Notes under the pieces: model-generated | Database searches by the model: none | Told to the model about the DNA's origin: nothing | Seen by the model: the letters and a program-made list of their open reading frames with translations, nothing else | Position numbers and translations under genes: made by a program | Shown here: positions 7,828 through 15,819 of the stretch, one piece after another | Layout of the letters: the number at the start of each line of letters is the position of its first letter | Numbering within the stretch: the stretch's first letter is position 1 | NCBI GenBank assembly: GCA_017461425.1 | Contig: JAFTXY010000012.1 | Coordinates: 1 to 64,000, forward strand | Origin: Candidatus Gastranaerophilales bacterium | GTDB lineage: Bacteria > Cyanobacteriota > Vampirovibrionia > Gastranaerophilales > Gastranaerophilaceae | Direction: 5' to 3' | DNA: 64,000 nucleotides

Positions 7828-8631
7828 TTAATTTACGTAACTTACATATCTTGTATCGAGTTGTCCTTTTGTTCCCATGTCATATAATATGGTTTTTGCA
7901 CCAATGTGACTAATTGGTTTTTTATAAGGACGAGATTCTCTTAATGCACTATAAACATCTGCAATTGTTAATGCCTGGTTTTCATGATTTTTCTTTAAAT
8001 TACCTTCGTAATTATGATGTTCATAGGCTAAAATCGCAGCTTGAGGATTTAAATCTGTTGTTTTTAAAATTTCATAACTTAATTTGTTGTGAAGCTCAAT
8101 AATGCTTCTTTCTTTTGGAGTAAGTCTTCCTTTTTTATTTAAAATTTCTCTCGGAATAAAAACTTTCCCGATATCATGCAAAAGAGCTGCTTGTGTTAAA
8201 TATGCATAAGTTGGCTCTTTTTTTGTATGTCCCATTTTTGTATAAATATCCTGCGCTCTTTTTGCTGTTGGAATTAAATGAGACATTATAATATCTTTTA
8301 CGTTTTGAATATCGAATTTAACTTCAAGTTTTTCTGATTTTAAAATTCTTTTGATATTTGAATTGTTTTTTATTGCATTTTCTATTGTACTTTCATTTAA
8401 ATATTTTGCAATAAAGCGCATAGGATGATTTAAAGCAAGCGTTGCATTGACATATTCTGGCGAATATATTGGATTTTGTTCGCCATTAAATGAATTTGCT
8501 TCAATAAATGGTTGAAAATCATTTTCAGCTAATGCAAGCGAATTACTTGTTGCATTTGCAGTTTTGAACTTATCTTTAAGATTAAATTTATCTTTTTGTT
8601 CTGTCTTGGTAAGACACTCCAAAAAACCCAT
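7828..8631 (-). CDS. Degenerate HD-GYP-type phosphohydrolase
   Basis: The C-terminal half is clearly HD-GYP-like: L-L-H-D-I-G-K (metal-binding HD), I-P-R-E-I-L-N-K, L-T-P-K-E, a following E-L-H, Y-E-H-H, and A-D-V-Y-S-A-L-R-E-S-R-P-Y. The usual HHExxDGxGYP loop is reduced to HHNYEG, so the GYP triplet is missing and cyclic-di-GMP hydrolysis is uncertain. The N-terminal 90 residues are unrecognised and contain N-S-F-N-G at 48-52. I use the ATG at 8631; an in-frame GTG at 8637 is the alternative. A promoter-like TTGATT, 18 nt, TACAAT lies just upstream. It is the first gene beyond the phage block, on the opposite strand. Confidence 0.75.
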   Translation of the reverse strand: MGFLECLTKTEQKDKFNLKDKFKTANATSNSLALAENDFQPFIEANSFNGEQNPIYSPEYVNATLALNHPMRFIAKYLNESTIENAIKNNSNIKRILKSEKLEVKFDIQNVKDIIMSHLIPTAKRAQDIYTKMGHTKKEPTYAYLTQAALLHDIGKVFIPREILNKKGRLTPKERSIIELHNKLSYEILKTTDLNPQAAILAYEHHNYEGNLKKNHENQALTIADVYSALRESRPYKKPISHIGAKTILYDMGTKGQLDTRYVSYVN

Positions 8632-8730
8632 ATTCACCCACTAAAATTGTAAACACACTTTCCTTATGTAATCAAAAAGTATTTTTTTCTTGGTGAATTG
8701 CTTTTTTGTATATACTATTTTAACAATTGT

Positions 8731-10176
8731 TTACACTTTTGTATTTTTAGCTTGTTTGTTTTCGTCGTCATAATTAGCTATGCCTGTAAATTCATTTCTT
8801 CCTGTGATTTTTTTAGTAATCCAGAAAGTTAATTTAGGTATACCTACTGCCAAGCCAAGTGTACTTATTGTTAAACCTATGCCAAGATATGTTGCGTTTG
8901 CTTTGTTTACTTTACTTGCTAATTGAGTTAATTTTTCTTTGGTTAAAGCATCTTTTGCTTTTGATGCAATGTAATTTAGATATTCTACAACTGATTTATC
9001 TATTGAATCTATATCTTCATTTTTAACAAAACGATTGATTTTGCCATATTTACCAAATGTTCCGTGGGTGTATATTGTTTTTTCTACATTAGCATCTTTA
9101 AATAGTTCACCAACTTTTGTTTTTCCTGCTTTAACTTGTTCGATTGCATTTTTAACAATTTCAGGTGATTGTTTTGATATTTCCTCTGCGATTAATGGGT
9201 TTACATCTGGATTTGGCATATATTTTCTTATTAAATTTTGAACATGTTTTGCAGCGAAATTGTATAAATATATACCAGAACCATCCATAATCAGGTATTC
9301 TAATGCTTCAAATTTATTTCTTGAAGTTATAATTCTGCCGATAATCATTGGAATATCTGTAATTATAAGCCTGAATATATTGTCATTTTCAACGCTATAT
9401 GTTAAATCGCTAAGATTTGTTGGAATTTTACCTTTAAATGAGAATAATGTATCGTTTTGGGAACTTTTTGTGCTATTTTTAAATTCTTCAAAAGATTCAA
9501 AACGTGTTAATTGTTTTTGCTGTGTTGTGTTTTCTGCGTCTTTCATTTTTTTAAGCTTATTGCTTGTTATTTTTTGGTTGATTTTTGGAAGCACAACGCC
9601 CATTGCAAGACAATTAAGCACAACAGCAGCAATTGAAGTAACTTTTTTTGCTCCTTTGATTTTTTTAATCATAGAAGTTGCAGCTTCTGTTATTTCGCTT
9701 TGATTTTTTAGATGGAATTTTTTTCCTGAGAATTTGGTCGATAATTTTAAATTTTTAGGCTTTCTTTTGCATGGTTTAAGCATTAAAAATTTATCACCAT
9801 ATCTTTTGGTTAGTTCTGTTGTGTCTTTGCCTTTTGCTCCGTAACCTTTTAATAAAAAGTTTACACTATCTTCGACAGCTGAATTTCCTTCTTTTGATTT
9901 TGAAAAATCAATATCCATCGGAACTTTAAGTAATTTTTCGCAAGCTTTGTCACCAACCCATTTAAAAGCAGGTATTCCTAATAGCCAAACGGCAGCAGCC
10001 ATTAATTCTTTTCTTAATTTTTCTGCCCCTTCAAGTATTCCGCCTCTTTTATATCCCTCCCAAGAGCGTCCGATATCGCTTGGAATTTCTTCAATAAGAG
10101 TTCCGGAGGGCAAATTCGGATTTTGAATGTGGCTAACAACTCTTGCTAGTCTTGTGTAATCGGCTGTAATTGACAA
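8731..10176 (-). CDS. Multi-pass membrane protein of unknown function
   Basis: This 481-residue protein starts at a TTG with AAGGT upstream. Hydrophobic segments lie near residues 59-76, 181-198, about 270-290 and 426-448, separated by long Lys-rich soluble loops. Residues 245-249 read F-S-F-K-G, resembling the F-K-G tags seen at the N-termini of other proteins in this window. No enzyme motif is visible. It recalls in style the unknown membrane protein at 36136-37296 (Lys-rich, small membrane segments), but I see no convincing alignment. Confidence 0.6.
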   Translation of the reverse strand: MSITADYTRLARVVSHIQNPNLPSGTLIEEIPSDIGRSWEGYKRGGILEGAEKLRKELMAAAVWLLGIPAFKWVGDKACEKLLKVPMDIDFSKSKEGNSAVEDSVNFLLKGYGAKGKDTTELTKRYGDKFLMLKPCKRKPKNLKLSTKFSGKKFHLKNQSEITEAATSMIKKIKGAKKVTSIAAVVLNCLAMGVVLPKINQKITSNKLKKMKDAENTTQQKQLTRFESFEEFKNSTKSSQNDTLFSFKGKIPTNLSDLTYSVENDNIFRLIITDIPMIIGRIITSRNKFEALEYLIMDGSGIYLYNFAAKHVQNLIRKYMPNPDVNPLIAEEISKQSPEIVKNAIEQVKAGKTKVGELFKDANVEKTIYTHGTFGKYGKINRFVKNEDIDSIDKSVVEYLNYIASKAKDALTKEKLTQLASKVNKANATYLGIGLTISTLGLAVGIPKLTFWITKKITGRNEFTGIANYDDENKQAKNTKV

Positions 10177-10236
10177 AATAATACCTTGCTAATGTAAACT
10201 GTCTGCTTGTATAAAACTTGTGATAGAAAAATTTTG

Positions 10237-10917
10237 CTATTTATTTTCTTCTATAAAGTTTTTGTTTTCATATCCTGTTAATTTGCAAACTTGGTCGCAC
10301 CATTGTTTTAATATTTCTTTTTCGTCTAATTCGTATGAAATTGGTGTACCTATTTTTAAATTAACCTGTTGTTTTTTAAATGGATTCCAGTTGTATTGTT
10401 CTAATCCGCTAACTCCCATTGGAACAATATCAATTTTATTTGTTTTTGCGAAATAAATAAAACCACCACTTATATTTTCAATAACTTTGTTTTTTCTAAT
10501 TCCGCCTTGTGGAAAAATGCAAAGATTATAGTTTGCTTTGAATGTTTCTTTAACAGATTTTATTGTTGATAATCCAACTTTTTCCCTATTAACAGCAAAT
10601 GCACCAAGTCTTCTTACATTTGTTGCTATCCATTTATGAAAATTTGTATCTGTTTTGAATAATTCTTGTTTTGCAATATAGCCTAAAGGTCTTTCAAATG
10701 CCCAATTCACTATAAAAACATCCATGTATGAAATATGGTTTGGAGCCAAGATGTATAGTTTATCTTTAGGAATATTTTTATTTCTTTCTACTTTGAATTT
10801 ATAAAATGGTAGCCCAAAAAATGGAAAATATAGCACATATAATGAATAGAATTGATAAAGTCTGGTTAAGATGTTGAAATCCTTAGCCTTTTTTTCACTA
10901 TAGTTAATGTTTTTCAT
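10237..10917 (-). CDS. 1-acyl-glycerol-3-phosphate acyltransferase (PlsC-like), copy B
   Basis: This 226-residue PlsC-family protein should transfer an acyl chain to lysophosphatidic acid or a related lipid at the inner membrane. It has the catalytic block N-H-I-S-Y-M-D (NHxxxxD), a G-x-x-A-V-N-R-E-K segment, and block III as F-P-Q-G-G-I-R-K-N, where the usual E-G-T is changed to Q-G-G. A hydrophobic patch lies near residues 25-45. Its ATG shares one base with the stop of copy A, so the two are translationally coupled. Confidence 0.85.
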   Translation of the reverse strand: MKNINYSEKKAKDFNILTRLYQFYSLYVLYFPFFGLPFYKFKVERNKNIPKDKLYILAPNHISYMDVFIVNWAFERPLGYIAKQELFKTDTNFHKWIATNVRRLGAFAVNREKVGLSTIKSVKETFKANYNLCIFPQGGIRKNKVIENISGGFIYFAKTNKIDIVPMGVSGLEQYNWNPFKKQQVNLKIGTPISYELDEKEILKQWCDQVCKLTGYENKNFIEENK

Positions 10918-11549
10918 TATTTTCTTCCTTCTGACAGTTCTATTATTTTATCACTCCATGTCTTAATCATTTCTTCAATATTATTGTTGTATGGAATTGG
11001 TTTTCCTATTTTAATTTTCATACAACCTTTAAAAAGTTTTCTTTTTTCTTTTGTAACCCCGGTTATTGCTAAAGGCAATATATCGCATTTTAGTGTTTTT
11101 GCAAAACTTGCAAAACCTTTGTTGATGTTATCCATATTGCCATCCCTTTCTCTTGTTCCTTGTGGGAATATTCCTAGACACCAATTTGTTTGTTTTAATC
11201 CAAGAACTGTTTTGATTGTGGAAACAGAAAGTTTTGTTCTATCAACTGCAAATGCTCCAAGCAAATCTAGAAAATATCTCATCCAGGGATTTTGAAATAG
11301 TTCAATTTTTGCCATGTATGCAACATTTTTTTGTAGTGCGTGAACAACTAAAAATGGGTCTATTGCGCTAACATGATTTGATGCTACTATAAACATGCCA
11401 CATTTTGGGACATTTTCTCTTCCTTCAACTCTTAAGTTGAATACAACTCTATAATATAAACCATATACTAAATTACATGTAATCCATTGAAATATGCTTC
11501 TAAAAAAATTATATTCTTTTGGGTCTCTTTTTTGATAATCTCGAGTCAT
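10917..11549 (-). CDS. 1-acyl-glycerol-3-phosphate acyltransferase (PlsC-like), copy A
   Basis: This 210-residue PlsC-family acyltransferase has S-N-H-V-S-A-I-D (NHxxxxD), F-A-V-D-R-T-K, and F-P-Q-G-T-R-E-R-D-G, closer to the canonical FPEGTRS than copy B. An AAAGGAAC ribosome site precedes the ATG. It is the first gene of a two-gene leftward unit with copy B. Both copies follow the same block order, so this looks like an old tandem duplication, perhaps with separate acyl or headgroup preferences. Either could be the housekeeping PlsC. Confidence 0.87.
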   Translation of the reverse strand: MTRDYQKRDPKEYNFFRSIFQWITCNLVYGLYYRVVFNLRVEGRENVPKCGMFIVASNHVSAIDPFLVVHALQKNVAYMAKIELFQNPWMRYFLDLLGAFAVDRTKLSVSTIKTVLGLKQTNWCLGIFPQGTRERDGNMDNINKGFASFAKTLKCDILPLAITGVTKEKRKLFKGCMKIKIGKPIPYNNNIEEMIKTWSDKIIELSEGRK

Positions 11550-11637
11550 TTTGTTCCTTTTAAATTAACTCCCTGATAATAATTATACTAAATAATTTTA
11601 ATTATGTTATAATTTTTTTATAACAAAAGGAGAAAGT

Positions 11638-12087
11638 ATGAAAAAAATATTATGTTTAGCAGCAATGTTTTCTTTATTTGCTCTTGGATCTGCAAATGCA
11701 GAAGTAGTTGGAATTGTTGATTTCGATAAAGTTGTTGACAATTATTCTAGAGTTAAAACTGTTACTGATGAAATTTCTGATAAATTTGCCGAAATTCAAC
11801 GTTACAGCTTAGATAAAGAAAGAGAATACAAAAAACTTTCTACTCCATTAGAACGCAAAAATTTTGAAGAAGCTACTGCAAAAGAATTATCAAGAAAACA
11901 GGATGCATATTTGAAATTAAAACAAAGAAAAGAAGCTGAAATTGACAATGCTATTAAAAATGCAATCAAACAAGTTGCTATCGCAAATAAAATTGACACT
12001 GTTGTTGAAGCAACTGTTGTATTTTATGGCGGCGTAGATATTACAGATAAAGTTGTTAAAACTTTAAACAATCCATCTGTAAAATAA
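11638..12087 (+). CDS. OmpH/Skp-family periplasmic chaperone
   Basis: This 149-residue protein has a Sec signal peptide (MKKI start, hydrophobic core, likely cut after A-N-A near residue 21). It then shows V-G-I-V-D-F-D-K-V-V, matching the first strand of Skp/OmpH, and a long charged coiled coil (about 40-115) with a short beta end. Skp trimers hold unfolded outer-membrane proteins in the periplasm. The ATG has an AAGGAGAAAG ribosome site, with TATAAT about 25 bases upstream of it. The Gram-negative-type role supports a two-membrane envelope. Confidence 0.8.
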   Translation: MKKILCLAAMFSLFALGSANAEVVGIVDFDKVVDNYSRVKTVTDEISDKFAEIQRYSLDKEREYKKLSTPLERKNFEEATAKELSRKQDAYLKLKQRKEAEIDNAIKNAIKQVAIANKIDTVVEATVVFYGGVDITDKVVKTLNNPSVK

Positions 12088-12101
12088 AAAATAAAAAGTT
12101 C

Positions 12102-12129
12102 TTTACTTAATATTTTTTTCTGATATTAT
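12102..12129 (+). promoter_or_regulatory. Promoter of tRNA-Ser
   Basis: TTTACT at 12102-12107 and TATTAT at 12124-12129 are separated by 16 bases and lie about 15 bases before the mature 5' end of tRNA-Ser. Confidence 0.5.
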
Positions 12130-12144
12130 AGTAAAGTAACTTTC

Positions 12145-12231
12145 GGAGGAATGCCGGAGTGGTTGATCGGAGCGGTCTTGAAAACCGTCGAGCATGCGAG
12201 TGTTCCGTGGGTTCGAATCCCACTTCCTCCT
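12145..12231 (+). tRNA. tRNA-Ser (anticodon UGA)
   Basis: The acceptor stem GGAGGAA (12145-12151) pairs with TTCCTCC (12224-12230). The T arm is GTGGG-TTCGAAT-CCCAC. The anticodon loop CTTGAAA places TGA at 12179-12181, reading UCA and related Ser codons. The long variable arm is typical of tRNA-Ser. The discriminator base at 12231 is T rather than the usual G, and CCA is not encoded. Confidence 0.93.
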
Positions 12232-12237
12232 AATTTT

Positions 12238-12266
12238 AAAAGCCCTTCATTTGAAGGGCTTTTTTA
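12238..12266 (+). terminator. Bidirectional terminator after tRNA-Ser
   Basis: AGCCCTTCA, 2-nt loop, TGAAGGGCT is followed by a T tract. It ends the tRNA transcript. Because A residues precede the stem it can also stop the leftward gene that ends at 12284, though less strongly. Confidence 0.85.
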
Positions 12267-12283
12267 TTTGCGAGTTATGAAGT

Positions 12284-12772
12284 TTATGCTAATAAATTAT
12301 ATTCTCTTGCATATATTTGCGCATTAACTGAGCCGATATCTTGAGCACAGCTTGTTGTATCATGTCCTGCACTCATAGGTAGGCGCATTGGTGTCCAATT
12401 TTTATTGCCATATGTTGATAATTTTCTTGCTGCTTGTTCACCTGCAATTTTTTGAGCTAATAATTCTTTATATTGCTCTTCTGTAATATCAAGTTTTGAA
12501 CCAACTACTGTTTGTTGAATTGCAATAGATTTGTGTTCTGCTCCAAAATTATCATCTTGGCTGTCATATTCTAAATATTCGTATCCTTTAACACCTTCTA
12601 ATTCTAAAACTTTTGTTGGAACCTTTTCATCTGCAAATGGGTGATACACTTGTCTTTGTGTGTAAATATGATTTACTCTAAAGTTTTCAACAAACGTGTT
12701 AACTGTTCTTGGATTTTCGTTTTGCCAAGTTCCTCTAAAATTAAGGTTTCTAACTGAACTGATTTTCATCAT
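12284..12772 (-). CDS. Unknown protein with N-terminal NFRG tag
   Basis: This 162-residue protein begins with two Met codons and carries the leader MMKISSVRNLNFRG (F12-R-G14), then a hydrophilic body without Sec signal or membrane helix. The C-terminus holds S-A-G-H-D-T-T-S-C-A-Q-D near 137-148. An AAGGAGAG ribosome site precedes the start. It is one of four consecutive genes whose proteins start with the same kind of short F-x-G/A leader. No domain is recognised. Confidence 0.6.
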   Translation of the reverse strand: MMKISSVRNLNFRGTWQNENPRTVNTFVENFRVNHIYTQRQVYHPFADEKVPTKVLELEGVKGYEYLEYDSQDDNFGAEHKSIAIQQTVVGSKLDITEEQYKELLAQKIAGEQAARKLSTYGNKNWTPMRLPMSAGHDTTSCAQDIGSVNAQIYAREYNLLA

Positions 12773-12847
12773 TTTACTCTCCTTTACCTAACAACTTATG
12801 CGTATTGCATTTTTAATTCTAAATTATGCGATTATATTTTTTATGCG

Positions 12848-12880
12848 AAAAAAATAAAAGCCCCATGAGGGACTTTTATT
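12848..12880 (-). terminator. Terminator after the 12914-13615 gene
   Basis: On the minus strand AAAAGTCCC, a TCAT loop and GGGGCTTTT form a stem with one G-U pair, followed by A and seven T residues. It separates two leftward tagged genes into different transcripts. Confidence 0.7.
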
Positions 12881-12913
12881 ATACCACTTTAATTTTTTTA
12901 TTCAAATCTTTTT

Positions 12914-13615
12914 TTAAAAAATTCCAAGTTCTTTTCCTGCAGCTAATGTTTCTTCGTCAACCGCAACCGGCATTTTTGTTAAGCCAACTTGTCTTAATGC
13001 AAAGTATAAACATTCATTTGGCTCTTGTGTTGTTCCGTTGAAAATTAAAGATGCTCTGTTTTTGCCTGCTGCAGTTGGGATATAACCATCTTCATCTACA
13101 CTGTAAGAACAAATATGTAATAATGGAGCTGTAATTTCGTCTTGATCTATAATGTCATGTGTTGCTTTTGTTGCTCGAGTTTGATATTTTTCTTCACAAG
13201 CTTTAATATTGCCGCAATCTTGTGATTTATATAGTTCGTCGAATTTTTGAATATCAAGCATTGCTATTTGATAGCCTTCACCTAAATTATCAGGCATTTT
13301 AAATTTAGGCAAAATTGCACTTTCTAGAATTTTTGTAAGTGTTACTTTTTTGTAGTTAATTCCTTTTGCACTTAAGAATTTTTCAACTTCAAAGTCTTTG
13401 CTGTGTGGGCAGCTCATTTGACCTTTTGCGTATACTACCTCGCCATTTTTTTCGCCATTTTTATCAAAGTAGCCAATTTTGTAATCAAAACCGTTTCTAT
13501 ATGCGAAATCATCAACTTGAGCACTCTTGTCGAATGAATTTTCGCTATTTGAATTTAAATCATATTTGAAACGATACAAACCTTTAAAAGGTACAGCACT
13601 ACTTGTTAATTGCAT
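12914..13615 (-). CDS. Unknown protein with N-terminal PFKG tag
   Basis: This 233-residue protein starts MQLTSSAVPFKGL (F10-K-G12). The rest is soluble, mixed alpha/beta, with Cys residues spread through it (C-P-H-S near 70; D-C-G-N-I-K-A-C near 135-142). There is no signal peptide or membrane helix. It has its own GGAG ribosome site and lies between the phosphoesterase gene (upstream) and its own terminator. I recognise no family; the tag relates it to its neighbours. Confidence 0.6.
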   Translation of the reverse strand: MQLTSSAVPFKGLYRFKYDLNSNSENSFDKSAQVDDFAYRNGFDYKIGYFDKNGEKNGEVVYAKGQMSCPHSKDFEVEKFLSAKGINYKKVTLTKILESAILPKFKMPDNLGEGYQIAMLDIQKFDELYKSQDCGNIKACEEKYQTRATKATHDIIDQDEITAPLLHICSYSVDEDGYIPTAAGKNRASLIFNGTTQEPNECLYFALRQVGLTKMPVAVDEETLAAGKELGIF

Positions 13616-13700
13616 AATTTTTTCTCCATATTTTTACATTTGCACTGAACTTAAAACTCCTCAATATTCTAGATTGCCTGTTTTGTAAACAAATATTAAG

Positions 13701-15653
13701 CTATAATATTCTTTCTTCTAGATGAGCACCAATTAGAGGAATTATATGTGTTTTTCCATCAAGTGTTATGTATCTTATGCAATTTTCACTTTGTTCTTCG
13801 TTTAGTTTTAAATAATTTGTAAATAATTCTGCTGCAATTTTTTTAGATGTATTTGCTGATAAGAAATTTTTTATAATTAAATTTTTCTTTTCGTCAGCTC
13901 CCCATCTTTTATCTTCTAGAAAATCCATAAATAATTGATGATATGTGTAGCCAGTTTTTTCAAATCTGCCTTTAATTCTTTTAGGCATTTCGATATCATT
14001 TTTTTCAAGATATTTGTCAGCTATTGCGATTTTATATGTTTTTCTAGGATTAATTGGCTCAAAGCCTTTTGCGCCCCTAATTAATATATTTTTCTTTTTT
14101 GTTATCTCTTCGTCTTCTTTTTTCTCTCTTGCAAGTTCAATAGCGCTTCTGTTTACTTGTATATCAGACCAGTGAATAATTGTATTTCTTCTTGGATTGT
14201 CTATGTTTTGATTAACATTTTCCCAGACAATTTCTAACAATTCTCTGCCTGTTACAATGCCAGCACGAACCCCTGACAGGTCTTCACTGACACCATCAAA
14301 AATTTTCATTAAATCAAATGTTGTTGCGCCATTTTTTAGTCCACCTCTTATGATTGAGGATTGAATTCCCAAAATATCAACATCACTTTGAGCTCCAGAT
14401 TTTATTAAAACGCTTTTTAGTGCGCTTGTTAAAAAGTTTGCAAGTTGTGAATTTTTAAATCTGATTGTTTCTGTGTATTCAAAATCAAGATGCTCTTCTG
14501 GGTTTAGGCTTCCCTTTAAGAATATTATTGGCTTGGTTTCTTTTTCGTATGATGCAAAGCCTGTTTTTTTGCGTGCTTTTAATTCTTCGGCAGAATATCC
14601 ATGGATTAATCGATTCAGCGCATTTGATTGATGCTCACCTAATTTGTATTGATTTGTTTGAAATACAACATCTTCTCTTTCAACTGTTCCATCATCTTCA
14701 ATTTGCAATGATATTGATTTTAAAATTTTATTATCTTCGCCCAATGAAGATATATTTGTATTACCTTTTTTTGTTGTAGCAATATCATGTTTGTGTCCAT
14801 CTAAAATTTCGTCAATTTCAGGCACTTCATCTCGAACCATTTTAGATAATGTTGTTCCCATATGCGAAGACAAGATAACTATTCCATCTGGGTGTTTTTC
14901 TTTAAATTCACTAACTTTATCTTTAATTGATTTAATTGTTCCTGAAATCATTTGTTTTGTGAATTTTGCATCTTTTTTATCGTAATTTTCGACAAATTTT
15001 GTTCCTTTGATTAGTCCTGGATTGTAAAAATCAAATGCAGGGATTGTTGCTCCTAAAACCATTAAATGATGTTTTTTATTTGGGTCTTTATCGTCGTCAA
15101 TTTCATATTCTTTTGAGCTTACAAATCGTGAACCTTCTTTATCAAAATCATATTTTCTTAAAAATGGAGAATTTTTACCATCAACATTTGTTAAAACTGT
15201 TGTAATGCAATCAATTGAATTTAAAACTTCATATAGTTTTTCATCTCCGCCATCATAGCAATGGTTTCCTGGCGTATATAACGCATCAAAATTTGCATAT
15301 GGTGCAATATTTTCCCCTGTTATTCCATTTTCTCTTTTTATGTTTGCTGTGTAGTTTGCTTGTTTTCTGATTTTTTCAACTAATAATTTTAAAAAGTTTG
15401 CCTGAACATCAAAATTTGTTAGTTTTGGATTTGTTCTCCATCCTTTTTTGTTGCCGTTTATAAAATAATCGCCTGCGTTAATGTATAAATTCAGTGTAGA
15501 TTTTTCTTCGCTTTTTTTAAAAATTCTATCTCTGTTAACTGCAATTGTATTATATGTTTCGGGTAAATTTGCAATATTTCCATGGTTATCTGAATTTGCA
15601 ACAATATTTATTCTTGCACCTTTGAAATTTGTGTTAGTTGAAGTAATTTTCAT
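13701..15653 (-). CDS. 5'-nucleotidase/metallophosphoesterase without Sec signal, tagged
   Basis: This 650-residue protein has the calcineurin-like metal motifs of UshA/CpdB-type nucleotidases: D22-N-H24, G61-D62, G129-N-H131, H264 in S-S-H-M-G, and G286-H-K-H289. The later half corresponds to the substrate-binding 5'-nucleotidase C domain (I-L-G-I-Q-S-S-I-I-R-G-G segment near 425-440). It should hydrolyse nucleotides or related phosphoesters. Relatives are usually exported with an N-terminal signal peptide. Here the catalytic first strand begins at residue 14, preceded only by MKITSTNTNFKG, an F-K-G tag. An AGAGGAT ribosome site precedes it. Confidence 0.82.
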   Translation of the reverse strand: MKITSTNTNFKGARINIVANSDNHGNIANLPETYNTIAVNRDRIFKKSEEKSTLNLYINAGDYFINGNKKGWRTNPKLTNFDVQANFLKLLVEKIRKQANYTANIKRENGITGENIAPYANFDALYTPGNHCYDGGDEKLYEVLNSIDCITTVLTNVDGKNSPFLRKYDFDKEGSRFVSSKEYEIDDDKDPNKKHHLMVLGATIPAFDFYNPGLIKGTKFVENYDKKDAKFTKQMISGTIKSIKDKVSEFKEKHPDGIVILSSHMGTTLSKMVRDEVPEIDEILDGHKHDIATTKKGNTNISSLGEDNKILKSISLQIEDDGTVEREDVVFQTNQYKLGEHQSNALNRLIHGYSAEELKARKKTGFASYEKETKPIIFLKGSLNPEEHLDFEYTETIRFKNSQLANFLTSALKSVLIKSGAQSDVDILGIQSSIIRGGLKNGATTFDLMKIFDGVSEDLSGVRAGIVTGRELLEIVWENVNQNIDNPRRNTIIHWSDIQVNRSAIELAREKKEDEEITKKKNILIRGAKGFEPINPRKTYKIAIADKYLEKNDIEMPKRIKGRFEKTGYTYHQLFMDFLEDKRWGADEKKNLIIKNFLSANTSKKIAAELFTNYLKLNEEQSENCIRYITLDGKTHIIPLIGAHLEERIL

Positions 15654-15819
15654 TTATATCCTCTTTTGTTTATAAATTGCATATATATAAGGTTTCTAAA
15701 GATTTTTTTTACTTCTTTTTTAACAATTCTTTACATTTATGTAAATAAAATTTAATAAAAAAACTTTATTTAATTATATATTTAGCGAGTTACATATTTT
15801 TAATAAAGAGGAGTGAAAA

